Shown: piece by piece, positions 7,549 through 16,463 of the stretch
How positions within the stretch are numbered: the stretch's first letter is position 1
How the letters are laid out: the number at the start of each line of letters is the position of its first letter
The notes under the pieces: model-generated
What the model was told of the DNA's origin: nothing
The model's input: the letters and a program-made list of their open reading frames with translations, nothing else
Database searches by the model: none
NCBI GenBank assembly: GCA_902777005.1
Contig: CACYSB010000009.1
Coordinates: 20,376-84,375 of the forward strand
Reading direction: 5' to 3'
Origin: an uncultured Bacteroidota bacterium
Lineage (GTDB): Bacteria > Bacteroidota > Bacteroidia > Bacteroidales > P3
Length of the DNA stretch: 64,000 nt
Program-made: the position numbers and the translations under genes

Positions 7549-8109
7549 ATGAAACAAACAAGAACCCTCCGAATGGCGATGGCAGCCGCCTTGATGTGCC
7601 TGCCCATTCTCTTCGCCGCCTGCAGCAAAGACGACGACCAGACAACCACAAACACTCAAGAGCAGCCCGCCCAGCAGGTGCCCGCCATCGTGTCGATGAT
7701 GTACTACCTTAACGCCTCCGACGACATGCTCCAATACATTGACTACACCGTGACCTTCGACAACGGCATTGACGAGATCCTGGACACCGTCACCACCAAC
7801 CGCTGGGAGAAGATACGCGCAGCGGGACTCCCCTCCACCTTCACCATCAAGACATGCCTACGCGTGAAGGAGGGCATGTACGACGCGCTCGCTGCCGTCG
7901 ACACCTTCTACGTGAACCGTGGCCACGGCTACGCCTACCAGATCTTCGACTCCACCGCCACCGCCATCCCCGGCATGAGCGGCATCAGGAACATCCCCTC
8001 GACCAGCGTCGGCCGTGGCGCTCTTATCGCCGAGCATGTCCAAGCCGGCGACTTCGACAAGACCTACACCGTCTCCTTCGACGCCAACGGCGTAAAAATT
8101 GAAAATTGA
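7549..8109 (+). CDS. Small lipoprotein, unknown function
   Basis: This 186-residue protein has a lipoprotein signal ending LFAACSKDDD, with Cys at about residue 24 and acidic residues after it, which in Bacteroidetes favours surface export. The remaining ~160 residues (for example YYLNASDDMLQYIDYTVTFDNGIDEI) look β-rich, and I do not recognise the family. The stretch MAMAAALMCLPILFAACSKD is nearly identical, also in DNA, to the signal of the C11 peptidase at 11539, so the export module was shared by duplication or recombination. The stop codon lies inside a heptamer array (8095-8129). Its position between secreted proteins suggests a surface role, nothing more specific. Confidence 0.8.
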   Translation: MKQTRTLRMAMAAALMCLPILFAACSKDDDQTTTNTQEQPAQQVPAIVSMMYYLNASDDMLQYIDYTVTFDNGIDEILDTVTTNRWEKIRAAGLPSTFTIKTCLRVKEGMYDALAAVDTFYVNRGHGYAYQIFDSTATAIPGMSGIRNIPSTSVGRGALIAEHVQAGDFDKTYTVSFDANGVKIEN

Positions 8110-8129
8110 AAATTGAGAATTAAGAATTA
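8095..8129 (+). repeat. 5 x 7-nt array (AAAATTG/AGAATTA) over the stop codon of the 7549 gene
   Basis: Three AAAATTG units are followed by two AGAATTA units. The array includes the TGA stop of the lipoprotein gene at 8107-8109 and fills most of the gap before the protease gene at 8147. Confidence 0.85.
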
Positions 8130-8146
8130 AAAATATAGAATAAACA

Positions 8147-11100
8147 ATGAAGAGAGTCTTTACCTTTGTTATTCTGCTGCTGGCCGTCGCGTCGATGGCC
8201 ACGGCTCAGAAGGGATTCATGTCGGGCAGCAGCGCCCTGCTGCTGGCCGACATCCAAACAGGCCGCCTCGACGAGAAGCAGGTGGCCGAGCAGTACGGCC
8301 TTGTGTATGTCAACGGCGAGGCCAACATCACCGCCTTTGTGGAACTTAATGGCGACGAGAAAGCTCTAGAAGGCTACGGTGTGCAGGTGCAGTCGCGCGT
8401 CGGCGGCATGCTGACCGTCTGCATCCCGATGAATAACTATGTGGCCTTCGCGCAGTCGGGGCTCTGCTCGTGGATCGACGTAGGCAGCAAGCCGCTGCCC
8501 AAACTCGAGAATGCCCGCGCTGAACTGGGCATCGACGCCATATACAATGGTGTTGACCTGTCCCACGGCTACGACGGCACCGGCGTAGTGGTGGGCATCA
8601 TCGACAACGGGTTCCAGTACGACCACCCTGCCTTCTTCGACTCGACGGGCACCACCCTGCGCATCAAGCGCGCCTGGATACAAGGCGACACTGTGGGTAC
8701 CGCCCCGGCGGGCTACAGCTACGGCCGTGAGCTCGCCACCGAGAGTGAGATACTTGCCGCCCGCACCGACAATCCCGCCGGCATCCACGGCAGCCATGTG
8801 GCCGGCATTGCCGCCGGCTGCGGCGGTCCCGACTCCCTTGGACGCCGCTATCGCGGCATAGCTCCCAACGCCGACATAGTGATGGTGAGCGCTGCCACTA
8901 TTCCGAGCATTCTCGACGGCATCGCATACATCCGCGACTATGCCGCCTCGGAGGGCAAGCCATGCGTGGTCAACATGAGTTTAGGAACACATGAGGGACC
9001 CCATGACGGCACCTCGTCGTTCGACCGCATGATGGACGGCCTCCACGAGCAGTATCCCGAGGGTTTCCTTGTGGTGGGCGCTGCCGGTAATGAGGGCAGC
9101 GACAAACTGCACCTCCAAAAAGCTTTCACCGTCGACGACACCTGTGTCCTCGCCCTCATCGCCCCCAAAAATCCCGCCACCCAGGTGTACAAAATCGACC
9201 TCTGGAGTACCAGCGATACCCCCTTCGAGGTCGCCTTGGGCGTCATCGATCCCGCCACGGGTGACACTTTGGCACAGGGTTCCTGGCGCAACTCCAGCGA
9301 GACGCAAGTCTATCAAAACTACATCTATCCGGACAAGACCTTCTGCCTCACCAGCTGCAACGGTACCAACCCTGCCAACAACCACCAGAACATCACCCTC
9401 ACGGTTGTCAATATGCCCGACAGCACCGACAGCTACCGCGTGGCCCTCTTCGTGAAGAGCACCGCGCAATCCGAGGTACATGCCTGGAGCAACTACATCA
9501 CCTTCGTCAACGACGGCCTCCCTGGAGTGATGGAAGGCAACACCGACTACACCGTTGGCGAGATTGGCGGCAGCGCCCGTTCCATCATCACCGTGGGTGC
9601 CTACACCACCGCCACCTCGTGGACGGGCATCGACGGCAGCAACCATACTTACGGTACCGAAGTGCTGGGTGATGTAACCTTCTTCTCCTCCCACGGTCCC
9701 ACTCTCGACCTCCGCACCAAGCCTGACATCTGCGCTCCCGGCGAGCACCTCATCTCGGCTATCAACAGCTACAACGCAGCCATTGTCACCGCGCCCAACT
9801 GCGCCGCCTACACGCTCTTCCACGGCGACACCGCCTACTACGCCGCCGAGCGCGGCACCTCGATGGCGACGCCCGCTATGGCTGGAATCATGGCCCTCTG
9901 GCTCCAGCAGAACCCACAGCTGCGCTACGACTCGGCCCTTGCGCTCATCCGCACCTCCGCACGCACCGACAACTTCACCGGCACCCTCCCCACCACTGGC
10001 AGCAATCTCTGGGGCTGGGGCAAAATCAACCCCCTCGCGGGCCTGACCTCTGACCCGACCGACGTCGACAGCAATGCACTCACCAACCTCGTCATCTTCC
10101 TGCGCTTCGCCGACGATGAGGAGATTGACCACTCGTTCGCCGACATCGACTCGATGTTCAACGGCCGCACGCCGGGATACCTGAGCGTCTACAACTTCTT
10201 TGATGCCCTCTCCTACGGCAACATCCACTACAACACTGTCTACCCCAACAATATTCTGAACGGCACGATAATATCCTATCAGGACATCATGCCGCGCTGT
10301 TATTTCCAGCCCTACGACAGCGAGGAGAACCCCGTTGGCTACCAGCCGTGGGAACAGCCGTTCATGGGTGTCTCTATGCGCGAAGCCGAGCTGCTGGGAC
10401 GTGCCGTCCGCTATGTCGACTCACTGCATCTGGTCAGTTCCTCGGTAGTGCTCGACGGAGACGGTGACGGCGACATCGACAACATCAGCTTCATCGTCAA
10501 GGGCGGCACCGGCGACTGGGCCTCGATACTCTGGCCCCATATGGAGTATTTCCCCCACGACTCGCTCGGCCACACCGTCACCCTCAACGGTGTGCGGCCC
10601 AACACCTTCAACTTTGAGTTCGAGGGGGCCGAACCTAGGCTTTTCAACGCCCATGTGTTCCGCCACGAGATTGGACACTCGCTCGACATGCCCGACTTGT
10701 ACCATTATATCAATTACAGTAATGTCTATCCAGCCAATTCATGGGATATGATGGATTACAACGTGGAGGGCAACCACACGGCCGCTATCTACAAGAACAA
10801 AGTGCTCCATGTGTCCGACGACCCGATAGAGATTACCGCAGATGGCGACTACACGCTGCGCAGCGTAGGCTCAAGCCCCTCGCAGAACTGCTACTACATC
10901 CGCTCCGCCATCGACCCCACGCAGTGGTTCGTCCTCGAGTACCGTCGCCAGGCGGACCTCTTCGAGGATGGCATTCCCGGCAGCGGCCTAATCGTGGCCC
11001 GATGGAACGACACGGTGCCGGCGGGCTACAGCGGCATGTTCGCCAACGCCTTCTTCGACTTCTACACGCAGGCACACCAGTACTGGATCTTCCGTCCGGG

Positions 11101-11503
11101 CAGCGCCATCGACACAGTGAACGGCAACATCAATCAGGCCCATTTCAGCGCCGCCACGGGCCGCACCTCCTTCGGTCCGACCACCGACCCGCACCCCTAC
11201 CTCACCGACGGCACACCTGAGACCAGCTTTGAAATCACCAACATCCAGGAGAACGGCACCGAGCTCACCTTCCACGTCCACTTCCTCGGCACCGAGGGTA
11301 TCGATGACTTGGAGGTTATAGGTTATAGGTTATGGGTTATGGACGGCCGCATAAAAGTTGATGGTGCTGAGGGTGAAACTGTGCAGGTTTTTGACATGAT
11401 GGGCCGATTGATTAGCACTACAGACGAGACGTCTGTGCTCCCAGGGGTCTATCTGGTCAAAGTAGGCGACCGTCCGGCACGGAAAGTGGTGGTGGTGAAG
11501 TAA
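8147..11503 (+). CDS. Secreted double protease: subtilisin (S8) fused to an M6-type metalloprotease, with T9SS sorting domain
   Basis: This 1118-residue protein has a signal peptide (MKRVFTFVILLLAVASMATA) and a propeptide-like region. A full S8 subtilisin domain follows, with the triad Asp153 (VGIIDNGFQ), His214 (IHGSHVAGIAAG) and Ser572 (GTSMATPAMAG). From about residue 640 a second protease domain begins, NLVIFLRFADDEEIDHSF and FFDALSYGNIHYN, with the zinc motif HEIGH at 840-844 (VFRHEIGHSLDMPDLYHY) and the later element LEYRRQADLFEDGIPGSGLIV. These are hallmarks of M6 (immune inhibitor A-like) peptidases. The end (GVYLVKVGDRPARKVVVVK) is a T9SS sorting domain preceded by a heptamer array at 11314-11341. 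All catalytic residues of both domains are present, so the protein should be a bifunctional surface protease. No frameshift is needed to read through the junction. Confidence 0.93.
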   Translation: MKRVFTFVILLLAVASMATAQKGFMSGSSALLLADIQTGRLDEKQVAEQYGLVYVNGEANITAFVELNGDEKALEGYGVQVQSRVGGMLTVCIPMNNYVAFAQSGLCSWIDVGSKPLPKLENARAELGIDAIYNGVDLSHGYDGTGVVVGIIDNGFQYDHPAFFDSTGTTLRIKRAWIQGDTVGTAPAGYSYGRELATESEILAARTDNPAGIHGSHVAGIAAGCGGPDSLGRRYRGIAPNADIVMVSAATIPSILDGIAYIRDYAASEGKPCVVNMSLGTHEGPHDGTSSFDRMMDGLHEQYPEGFLVVGAAGNEGSDKLHLQKAFTVDDTCVLALIAPKNPATQVYKIDLWSTSDTPFEVALGVIDPATGDTLAQGSWRNSSETQVYQNYIYPDKTFCLTSCNGTNPANNHQNITLTVVNMPDSTDSYRVALFVKSTAQSEVHAWSNYITFVNDGLPGVMEGNTDYTVGEIGGSARSIITVGAYTTATSWTGIDGSNHTYGTEVLGDVTFFSSHGPTLDLRTKPDICAPGEHLISAINSYNAAIVTAPNCAAYTLFHGDTAYYAAERGTSMATPAMAGIMALWLQQNPQLRYDSALALIRTSARTDNFTGTLPTTGSNLWGWGKINPLAGLTSDPTDVDSNALTNLVIFLRFADDEEIDHSFADIDSMFNGRTPGYLSVYNFFDALSYGNIHYNTVYPNNILNGTIISYQDIMPRCYFQPYDSEENPVGYQPWEQPFMGVSMREAELLGRAVRYVDSLHLVSSSVVLDGDGDGDIDNISFIVKGGTGDWASILWPHMEYFPHDSLGHTVTLNGVRPNTFNFEFEGAEPRLFNAHVFRHEIGHSLDMPDLYHYINYSNVYPANSWDMMDYNVEGNHTAAIYKNKVLHVSDDPIEITADGDYTLRSVGSSPSQNCYYIRSAIDPTQWFVLEYRRQADLFEDGIPGSGLIVARWNDTVPAGYSGMFANAFFDFYTQAHQYWIFRPGSAIDTVNGNINQAHFSAATGRTSFGPTTDPHPYLTDGTPETSFEITNIQENGTELTFHVHFLGTEGIDDLEVIGYRLWVMDGRIKVDGAEGETVQVFDMMGRLISTTDETSVLPGVYLVKVGDRPARKVVVVK
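11314..11341 (+). repeat. 4 x 7-nt array (GGTTATR) in the sorting domain of the double protease
   Basis: Units GGTTATA, GGTTATA, GGTTATG and GGTTATG encode part of EVIGYRLWVMDGR. Unit order differs slightly from the arrays at 7245 and 16199, while protein position and copy number are the same. Confidence 0.92.
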
Positions 11504-11504
11504 G

Positions 11505-11532
11505 AAAATTGAGAATTGAAAATTGAAAATTT
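11505..11532 (+). repeat. 4 x 7-nt array (AAAATTG/AGAATTG) between two secreted peptidase genes
   Basis: Units AAAATTG, AGAATTG, AAAATTG and AAAATTT fill the short gap after the stop of the double protease and end 6 bases before the C11 peptidase start. Confidence 0.85.
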
Positions 11533-11538
11533 AGAAAT

Positions 11539-12951
11539 ATGAAATATTTAAGCAACTTCCGTATGGCGATGGCAGCCGCCTTGATGTGCCTGCCCTTACT
11601 TTTCGCCTCCTGCAGTAAGGACGAAGACACCTCCACTACTCCCACCACTACTCCCACCACGCAGCGCGACCGCGCCCGCTACACAGTGATGGTTTACGGC
11701 AATGCCGGTGGCAAGATGGACTACATCATCGAGGATATGTGGAACCAGCTGAAGCCGATGCTCAACGACAGCACCGACGTCCGCATGGTGTACCTCTACA
11801 AGTACGGCGCCGAGAGCGAGAACTTCAGCGGCCGCTACGGCAATCCGGGCGACGTGGTTTGGTTCGAGCTCAACAGCGAGACCAACCTCGACAGCCTCAA
11901 GTACAGCTCCGCCCTCCAAGCTCCCGACTTCCCGCTATACGAGCCTTACATGCTAGCCAACTACATCAAGGCCGTCAAGCAGAAGTGCCCGGCGGACAAC
12001 TACATCTTCGTCCTCTGGGGCCACGGCGGCGGCTATGACATCGTCCGCGACCGTCCAAACCATATCGTCGCCAAGGGCGTCCTCTATGACGAGTTGGCCG
12101 AGGGCAAGGGTATGACGATGTACGAGTTCGCCGACGGCTTGGCCACTGCCGGCAACACCCACTTCCCGCTCATCATGTTCCACAACTGCCTGATGGGCAA
12201 CATTGAAACTGTCACCGAGGTGCAGCAGTATGCCGACTACTTCTTCGTCTCGTCGCACGTGCTGGAGAGCGACGGAGAGCCCATCATGGAGCTCGTCAAG
12301 GCCATTCGCGGCAACGACGACTACAACTTCGAGCACACCGCCGCCAAGTGGTTCGGCACCCTCCGCCCCATCTACGACCAATTTGTCGAAACAGCGACGG
12401 ACCTTAACCAGAGCCTCGACTTCAAGGTCATCCGTTCCTCCGGCCTCGAAAACCTGAACGTCTACCTCATGGGCGTGGCCAACCGCCTCTACGACCTCTA
12501 CAGCGACCCCGTCCGCAAGGCCGAAATCGACAGCGCCGCCGCCCACTACCTCTACACCTACCATACGAGCTCGCCCTATCTGGTCGACCTCGACCACTAC
12601 ATGCAGACCCTCGGGGAGAACGTGAACGACGATACGCTGCGCACCTACTGCCAGCAGGTCCGCACCCTGCTCGACGAGATGATTATCCAGCGCTGGCACT
12701 ACATGATACACCCCATAGGCTTCGACGACTTCTCGCTCTCCATCGTCTTCGGCAACAACCAGTTCCTCCACACCGCTGTGCGCGGCAACACTATCGCTTC
12801 GGCCTACTACCCCTCGGTCTTCAACCGCCGCACCGGCTGGGCCGAGTGGCTCGACGCCAACACTTTCCTCCCCGACAAGATGATCTGCCCGCAGGGTGGT
12901 CTCGTCGCCTTCTCGTGGCAAACCTACTTCGACATCCTTGAAAACCTCTAA
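11539..12951 (+). CDS. Clostripain family (C11) cysteine peptidase, lipoprotein
   Basis: A 470-residue lipoprotein (signal ending LLFASCSKDED, then a Thr-rich linker). The catalytic pair of clan CD family C11 is visible: His162 in FVLWGHGGGYD and Cys217 in MFHNCLMGNIETVTE, with normal spacing. The TVMVYGNAGGKMD strand at the start of the domain is also typical. C11 enzymes cleave after Arg or Lys, and several Bacteroidales members activate themselves by internal cleavage. The protein ends without a T9SS domain, so export to the surface would rely on the lipid anchor. Its signal region is shared in sequence with the lipoprotein at 7549. It lies in a run of secreted proteases and adhesin-like proteins. 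Confidence 0.92.
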   Translation: MKYLSNFRMAMAAALMCLPLLFASCSKDEDTSTTPTTTPTTQRDRARYTVMVYGNAGGKMDYIIEDMWNQLKPMLNDSTDVRMVYLYKYGAESENFSGRYGNPGDVVWFELNSETNLDSLKYSSALQAPDFPLYEPYMLANYIKAVKQKCPADNYIFVLWGHGGGYDIVRDRPNHIVAKGVLYDELAEGKGMTMYEFADGLATAGNTHFPLIMFHNCLMGNIETVTEVQQYADYFFVSSHVLESDGEPIMELVKAIRGNDDYNFEHTAAKWFGTLRPIYDQFVETATDLNQSLDFKVIRSSGLENLNVYLMGVANRLYDLYSDPVRKAEIDSAAAHYLYTYHTSSPYLVDLDHYMQTLGENVNDDTLRTYCQQVRTLLDEMIIQRWHYMIHPIGFDDFSLSIVFGNNQFLHTAVRGNTIASAYYPSVFNRRTGWAEWLDANTFLPDKMICPQGGLVAFSWQTYFDILENL

Positions 12952-12957
12952 ACAAAG

Positions 12958-12985
12958 GTTATAGGTTATTGGTTATAGGTTATAG
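12958..12985 (+). repeat. 4 x 7-nt array (GGTTATA) between genes
   Basis: Units GGTTATA, GGTTATT, GGTTATA and GGTTATA follow the C11 gene. Decayed copies (GAGGTTAA, AGGTTAA) continue to about 13020, just before the start of the next gene. Confidence 0.85.
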
Positions 12986-13022
12986 ACAATTTTAGAGGTT
13001 AAAGGTTAATGTTTAATGGTTT

Positions 13023-13706
13023 ATGAAGAAAGTATTTTCAATTCTCATAGTTGCTTTCGCGATAGCGGCGATGATCGGCTGCGGCAAGAAGGACAACGAC
13101 AATAGCACCGACGGCGGCTGGGTCGACCTTGGCCTGCCGTCGGGCCTGCTCTGGGCCAGCTGCAACCTTGGTGCCGACAGCCCCGAGGGCTATGGCAACT
13201 ACTTCGCTTGGGGCGAGACGCAGAGCAATGATCTTTACGACTGGAGCACCTACCGCTATTGCACGGCGGAGGGAGACAGTCTGCTGACGCTGACCAAGTA
13301 CAACACCTCGACCGACTACGGTACGAAGGACAACCTTACCACACTGCAGACCATGGACGATGCCGCTGCCGCCCGCCTCTCCGGCACCCGCATGCCGACC
13401 CGGGAAGACTGGGAGGAGCTGCTGGCGGGCACCATTGCCGAGTGGACCACGCAGAACGGCGTGGCCGGCTACCGCCTCACCGCCCCCAACGGCAACAGCC
13501 TCTTCCTGCCCGCTGCCGGTAGCAGCAACGGCGCGGAACTGGTCGCCGCCGGCGTGTTCGGTTTTTACTGGTCGGCCTCGCTCTACACCGACAGCCCCGA
13601 CGATGCATGGAGCTTCAGCTTCCTATCCGGTGCCGACAGCATAGGCAGTTTCGGCTACCGCTCCGACGGCCAGTCCATACGGCCTGTGAAGTCTCCCGCC
13701 AAATGA
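13023..13706 (+). CDS. Lipoprotein with a Fibrobacter-type major paralogous (FISUMP-like) domain
   Basis: This 227-residue lipoprotein (signal ending AAMIGCGKKDND) contains WVDLGLPSGLLWASCNLGADSPEGYGNYFAWGE-type sequence; the core DLGLPSGLLWASCN and YFAWGETQ are the parts I recognise. It also has RMPTREDWEELL, FLPAAGSS, FYWSAS and SDGQSIRPV. These motifs define a C-type-lectin-like fold family that is heavily duplicated in Bacteroidetes and Fibrobacter (FISUMP or DUF1566-like). Molecular function is not established; exposure at the surface and ligand binding are suspected. The protein has normal length for a single-domain member. It stands between a heptamer array and the promoter of the second BspA-like gene. 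Confidence 0.82.
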   Translation: MKKVFSILIVAFAIAAMIGCGKKDNDNSTDGGWVDLGLPSGLLWASCNLGADSPEGYGNYFAWGETQSNDLYDWSTYRYCTAEGDSLLTLTKYNTSTDYGTKDNLTTLQTMDDAAAARLSGTRMPTREDWEELLAGTIAEWTTQNGVAGYRLTAPNGNSLFLPAAGSSNGAELVAAGVFGFYWSASLYTDSPDDAWSFSFLSGADSIGSFGYRSDGQSIRPVKSPAK

Positions 13707-13736
13707 ATCTAAAACGATACCTTGTGTAAAATACTT

Positions 13737-13767
13737 TTTGTCAATCCTACAAAAGTATGTATTTTTG
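13737..13767 (+). promoter_or_regulatory. Promoter of the second BspA-like gene
   Basis: TTTG at 13737-13740, a 19-bp spacer and TATTTTTG at 13760-13767 match the Bacteroidetes consensus. The predicted start of transcription is near 13774, which leaves about 20 nt before the ATG at 13794. Confidence 0.82.
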
Positions 13768-13793
13768 CAAACGGATTAAAACATTTTATCATC

Positions 13794-16397
13794 ATGGGTA
13801 AGAAAGTATCATTTGCAGTCATCCTCGCTATGGCGGTGCTGGGCGCGAAGGCTCAGGATTCTGTTTTCAGCTACAGCTATCAGGGAAACACGCTGTACTA
13901 CATCATCGACTCGGCGGGCGACGCCGTGGTGGTGCCGCCGCTGTGGCCGGACTACGACGAGCCGAATGATGCCACCTGGACTGGCTATACCGAGCCGTCG
14001 GGGGCCGTCGCGGTGCCCGACTCGGTGCCCTTCGGCGGCACGATGCACGCCGTCATCGAAGTGGGCCACGACGCCTTTTACAACTGCGAGCTGGTGACAT
14101 CGATCACGCTGCCCACCGCGGTCACAGCCTTCGGCGAGTATGCTTTCGCCAAGTGCTGCAGCCTGACCTCCTTCACTGTCCCCGAGGGCGTCACCGAAAT
14201 CCCATACGCCTGCTTCTGGAACAACAACCTGCTGGCATCGGTCAACCTCCCCGCAGGGATTACCCTTATCGATAGCTATGCTTTCTCCGGCTGCTCCGCC
14301 CTCCAGACCATCAACTTCCCCGACAGCCTGCGCACCATCGGCTGGTACGCCTTCGCCAGGTGCGCTGGCCCCAATTTGGTGAGCCTTCCCACCGGTCTAA
14401 CCACCCTCAGTGACTATGCTTTCTATCGTTGCGACTCGCTCACGAGGGTGAACATCCCCGGCAGCGTAGGCACCATACGCAGCTGGGCTTTCGCCGAATG
14501 CAACAACCTTCAGTTCGTACAGCTTGGCGAGGGAGTGGACACCATTGGCTTCTGCTCCTTCCGTCAATGCGGTAACCTGCGCTACATCAACTACCCCTCC
14601 ACGCTGACGGTAATCGACAGCTTCGCCTTCCAGTACGACAGCTTGCTGGGTTCCACCCTCAACCTGCCCGAGGGCTTCACCACGATGGGCATAGTGGCTT
14701 ACGGCGACAACCAAAACCTCATCACCGTCTCCTTGCCGGGAACGATGATGGAGATTCCCGACGAAGTGTTCTGGGGCTGCACCAATCTCTCCAAAGTAAC
14801 CCTCGGCGAGGGCATTGCGACGATTGGCGACAAGGTATTTGTCAATTGCCCGAGCCTGCACAGCCTGACGTTCCCTGCGTCTCTCGACAGCATTGGTGAC
14901 AGTGTATTCCTCGGCAACACGAGGATTGACACCCTAGTGTTCCACTGCAGTATGCCGCCCGCTGTACCCAACAGCGATAGCATCTTCAACGACTACCACA
15001 CCATCCTCGTCGTCCCCAATAGCTCGGCGGCGGCCTACCGCGCCCACTCCTACTGGGGCCGCTTCATGAACATCACCGAGATTTTCCCCTACACTCATCA
15101 GGGCACTACCCTATATTATATCGTCGACGCTGATGGCAACGCTTCCGTGGTGCCGCCGTTGTACCCCGTCGGCGTCTCCAGTTCCGTCAGCGACGCCAAC
15201 GTCGACGCCTGGGAGGGCTACACCAAGCCCGTGGGAGCCGTCACGGTGCCCGACTCAGTGCCCTACCTTGGCACGATGTATGCCGTCACCGCTGTGGCCG
15301 ATCAAACCTTCAGGCGGTGCGGCGAGATCATCTCCGTGGTACTGCCGTCATCGGTGGGTGTCATTGGCTCCTTTGCCTTCTATATGTGCAGCGCCTTGCA
15401 GTCGGTCAACATCCCCGACGGCGTGAGCCGCATCAAATACGGCTGCTTCGCTGGCTGCTACGCAATGCAGTCGTTCGACATCCCCGCCAGTGTGAGCGTC
15501 ATTGAGCAGTTCGGCTTCCTCGGTTGCATCAACATGCAGACGTTGACCCTCCACCAGGGACTCGACACCATCGGCAGGCGCGCCTTCTGCCGTTGCCTCG
15601 CTCTTGAGCACATCACCCTTCCCGAAGGCTTGCGCTATCTTGACCATCAGGCCTTTGAGCAGGACACCAACCTGCGCCGCATCGACCTGCCCCCGTCGCT
15701 CGAAGTGATAGGGGTCGACGCCTTCCGCGGCGACCTGCACCTCGACAGCGTCATCTTCCCCGAAGGGCTGACCTACCTCGGCTCCGGTGTCCTGATGGAA
15801 TGCTCCAACCTCACCTATGTGCATCTGCCTGAGAACCTGGAGGAGATGCAGCCAATACTGCTCTATGGCACCGGCCTCGAGACCTTCGCCGTGCCGCCGC
15901 ACGTGCATACCATCGGGTATGAGGTCTTCGCCGAATGCCCCCGCCTGCACAAAGTCACCCTGCCCGCCAGCGTCACCACCCTGGGTTGGAGCCTCTTCGA
16001 CAACTCGCCGCTCGACACCCTTGTGCTCGAGTGCGCCGTGCCGCCCACGCTCGTCGAGTATCGTGGCAACGGCACCTTCAGCGAGTACACCGCCACCCTC
16101 ATCGTTCCCTGCGGCTCCGCCGACGCCTACCGCGCCGACTCCGTCTGGAGCCAGTTCATCAATATCATCGAGGACTGCAACGGCATCGATGACATGGAGG
16201 TTATGGGTTATAGGTTATGGGTTATGGACGGCCGCATCGTGGTCGAAGGTGCCGACAACGAGACCGTGCAGGTCTTCGACATAGTCGGTCGTCTCACTCA
16301 AACATTCAAACACTCTAGCAATAAAACAATACCCTCCGGCGTTTATCTGGTTAAAGTCGGTGACCGTCCGGCACAGAAAGTTGTTGTTATAAAATGA
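13794..16397 (+). CDS. Two-module BspA-like leucine-rich-repeat surface protein with T9SS sorting domain
   Basis: This 867-residue protein has a signal peptide (MGKKVSFAVILAMAVLGAKA) and a first BspA module that begins FSYSYQGNTLYYIIDSAGDA. LRR_5 repeats and a closing element (LVVPNSSAAAYRAHSYWGRF) follow. From about residue 430 a second complete module begins YTHQGTTLYYIVDADGNA, carries more repeats and ends LIVPCGSADAYRADSVWSQF. A T9SS sorting domain ends GVYLVKVGDRPAQKVVVIK. The second module starts exactly where the mature form of the 5515 protein starts, so the gene looks like a head-to-tail fusion of two such genes with the second signal peptide lost. The start at 13794 was chosen over an upstream in-frame start because the upstream part overlaps the promoter. 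Adhesion at the cell surface is the probable role. Confidence 0.92.
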   Translation: MGKKVSFAVILAMAVLGAKAQDSVFSYSYQGNTLYYIIDSAGDAVVVPPLWPDYDEPNDATWTGYTEPSGAVAVPDSVPFGGTMHAVIEVGHDAFYNCELVTSITLPTAVTAFGEYAFAKCCSLTSFTVPEGVTEIPYACFWNNNLLASVNLPAGITLIDSYAFSGCSALQTINFPDSLRTIGWYAFARCAGPNLVSLPTGLTTLSDYAFYRCDSLTRVNIPGSVGTIRSWAFAECNNLQFVQLGEGVDTIGFCSFRQCGNLRYINYPSTLTVIDSFAFQYDSLLGSTLNLPEGFTTMGIVAYGDNQNLITVSLPGTMMEIPDEVFWGCTNLSKVTLGEGIATIGDKVFVNCPSLHSLTFPASLDSIGDSVFLGNTRIDTLVFHCSMPPAVPNSDSIFNDYHTILVVPNSSAAAYRAHSYWGRFMNITEIFPYTHQGTTLYYIVDADGNASVVPPLYPVGVSSSVSDANVDAWEGYTKPVGAVTVPDSVPYLGTMYAVTAVADQTFRRCGEIISVVLPSSVGVIGSFAFYMCSALQSVNIPDGVSRIKYGCFAGCYAMQSFDIPASVSVIEQFGFLGCINMQTLTLHQGLDTIGRRAFCRCLALEHITLPEGLRYLDHQAFEQDTNLRRIDLPPSLEVIGVDAFRGDLHLDSVIFPEGLTYLGSGVLMECSNLTYVHLPENLEEMQPILLYGTGLETFAVPPHVHTIGYEVFAECPRLHKVTLPASVTTLGWSLFDNSPLDTLVLECAVPPTLVEYRGNGTFSEYTATLIVPCGSADAYRADSVWSQFINIIEDCNGIDDMEVMGYRLWVMDGRIVVEGADNETVQVFDIVGRLTQTFKHSSNKTIPSGVYLVKVGDRPAQKVVVIK
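16199..16226 (+). repeat. 4 x 7-nt array (GGTTATR) in the sorting domain of the second BspA-like protein
   Basis: Units GGTTATG, GGTTATA, GGTTATG and GGTTATG have the same order as in the gene at 5515 and encode EVMGYRLWVMDGR. Confidence 0.92.
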
Positions 16398-16463
16398 ACG
16401 TCAAATTCCGTATATCCAAATTTAGGCACCAGAGATGGTGGCTAGGCAACAAGAAGCAGAGAA

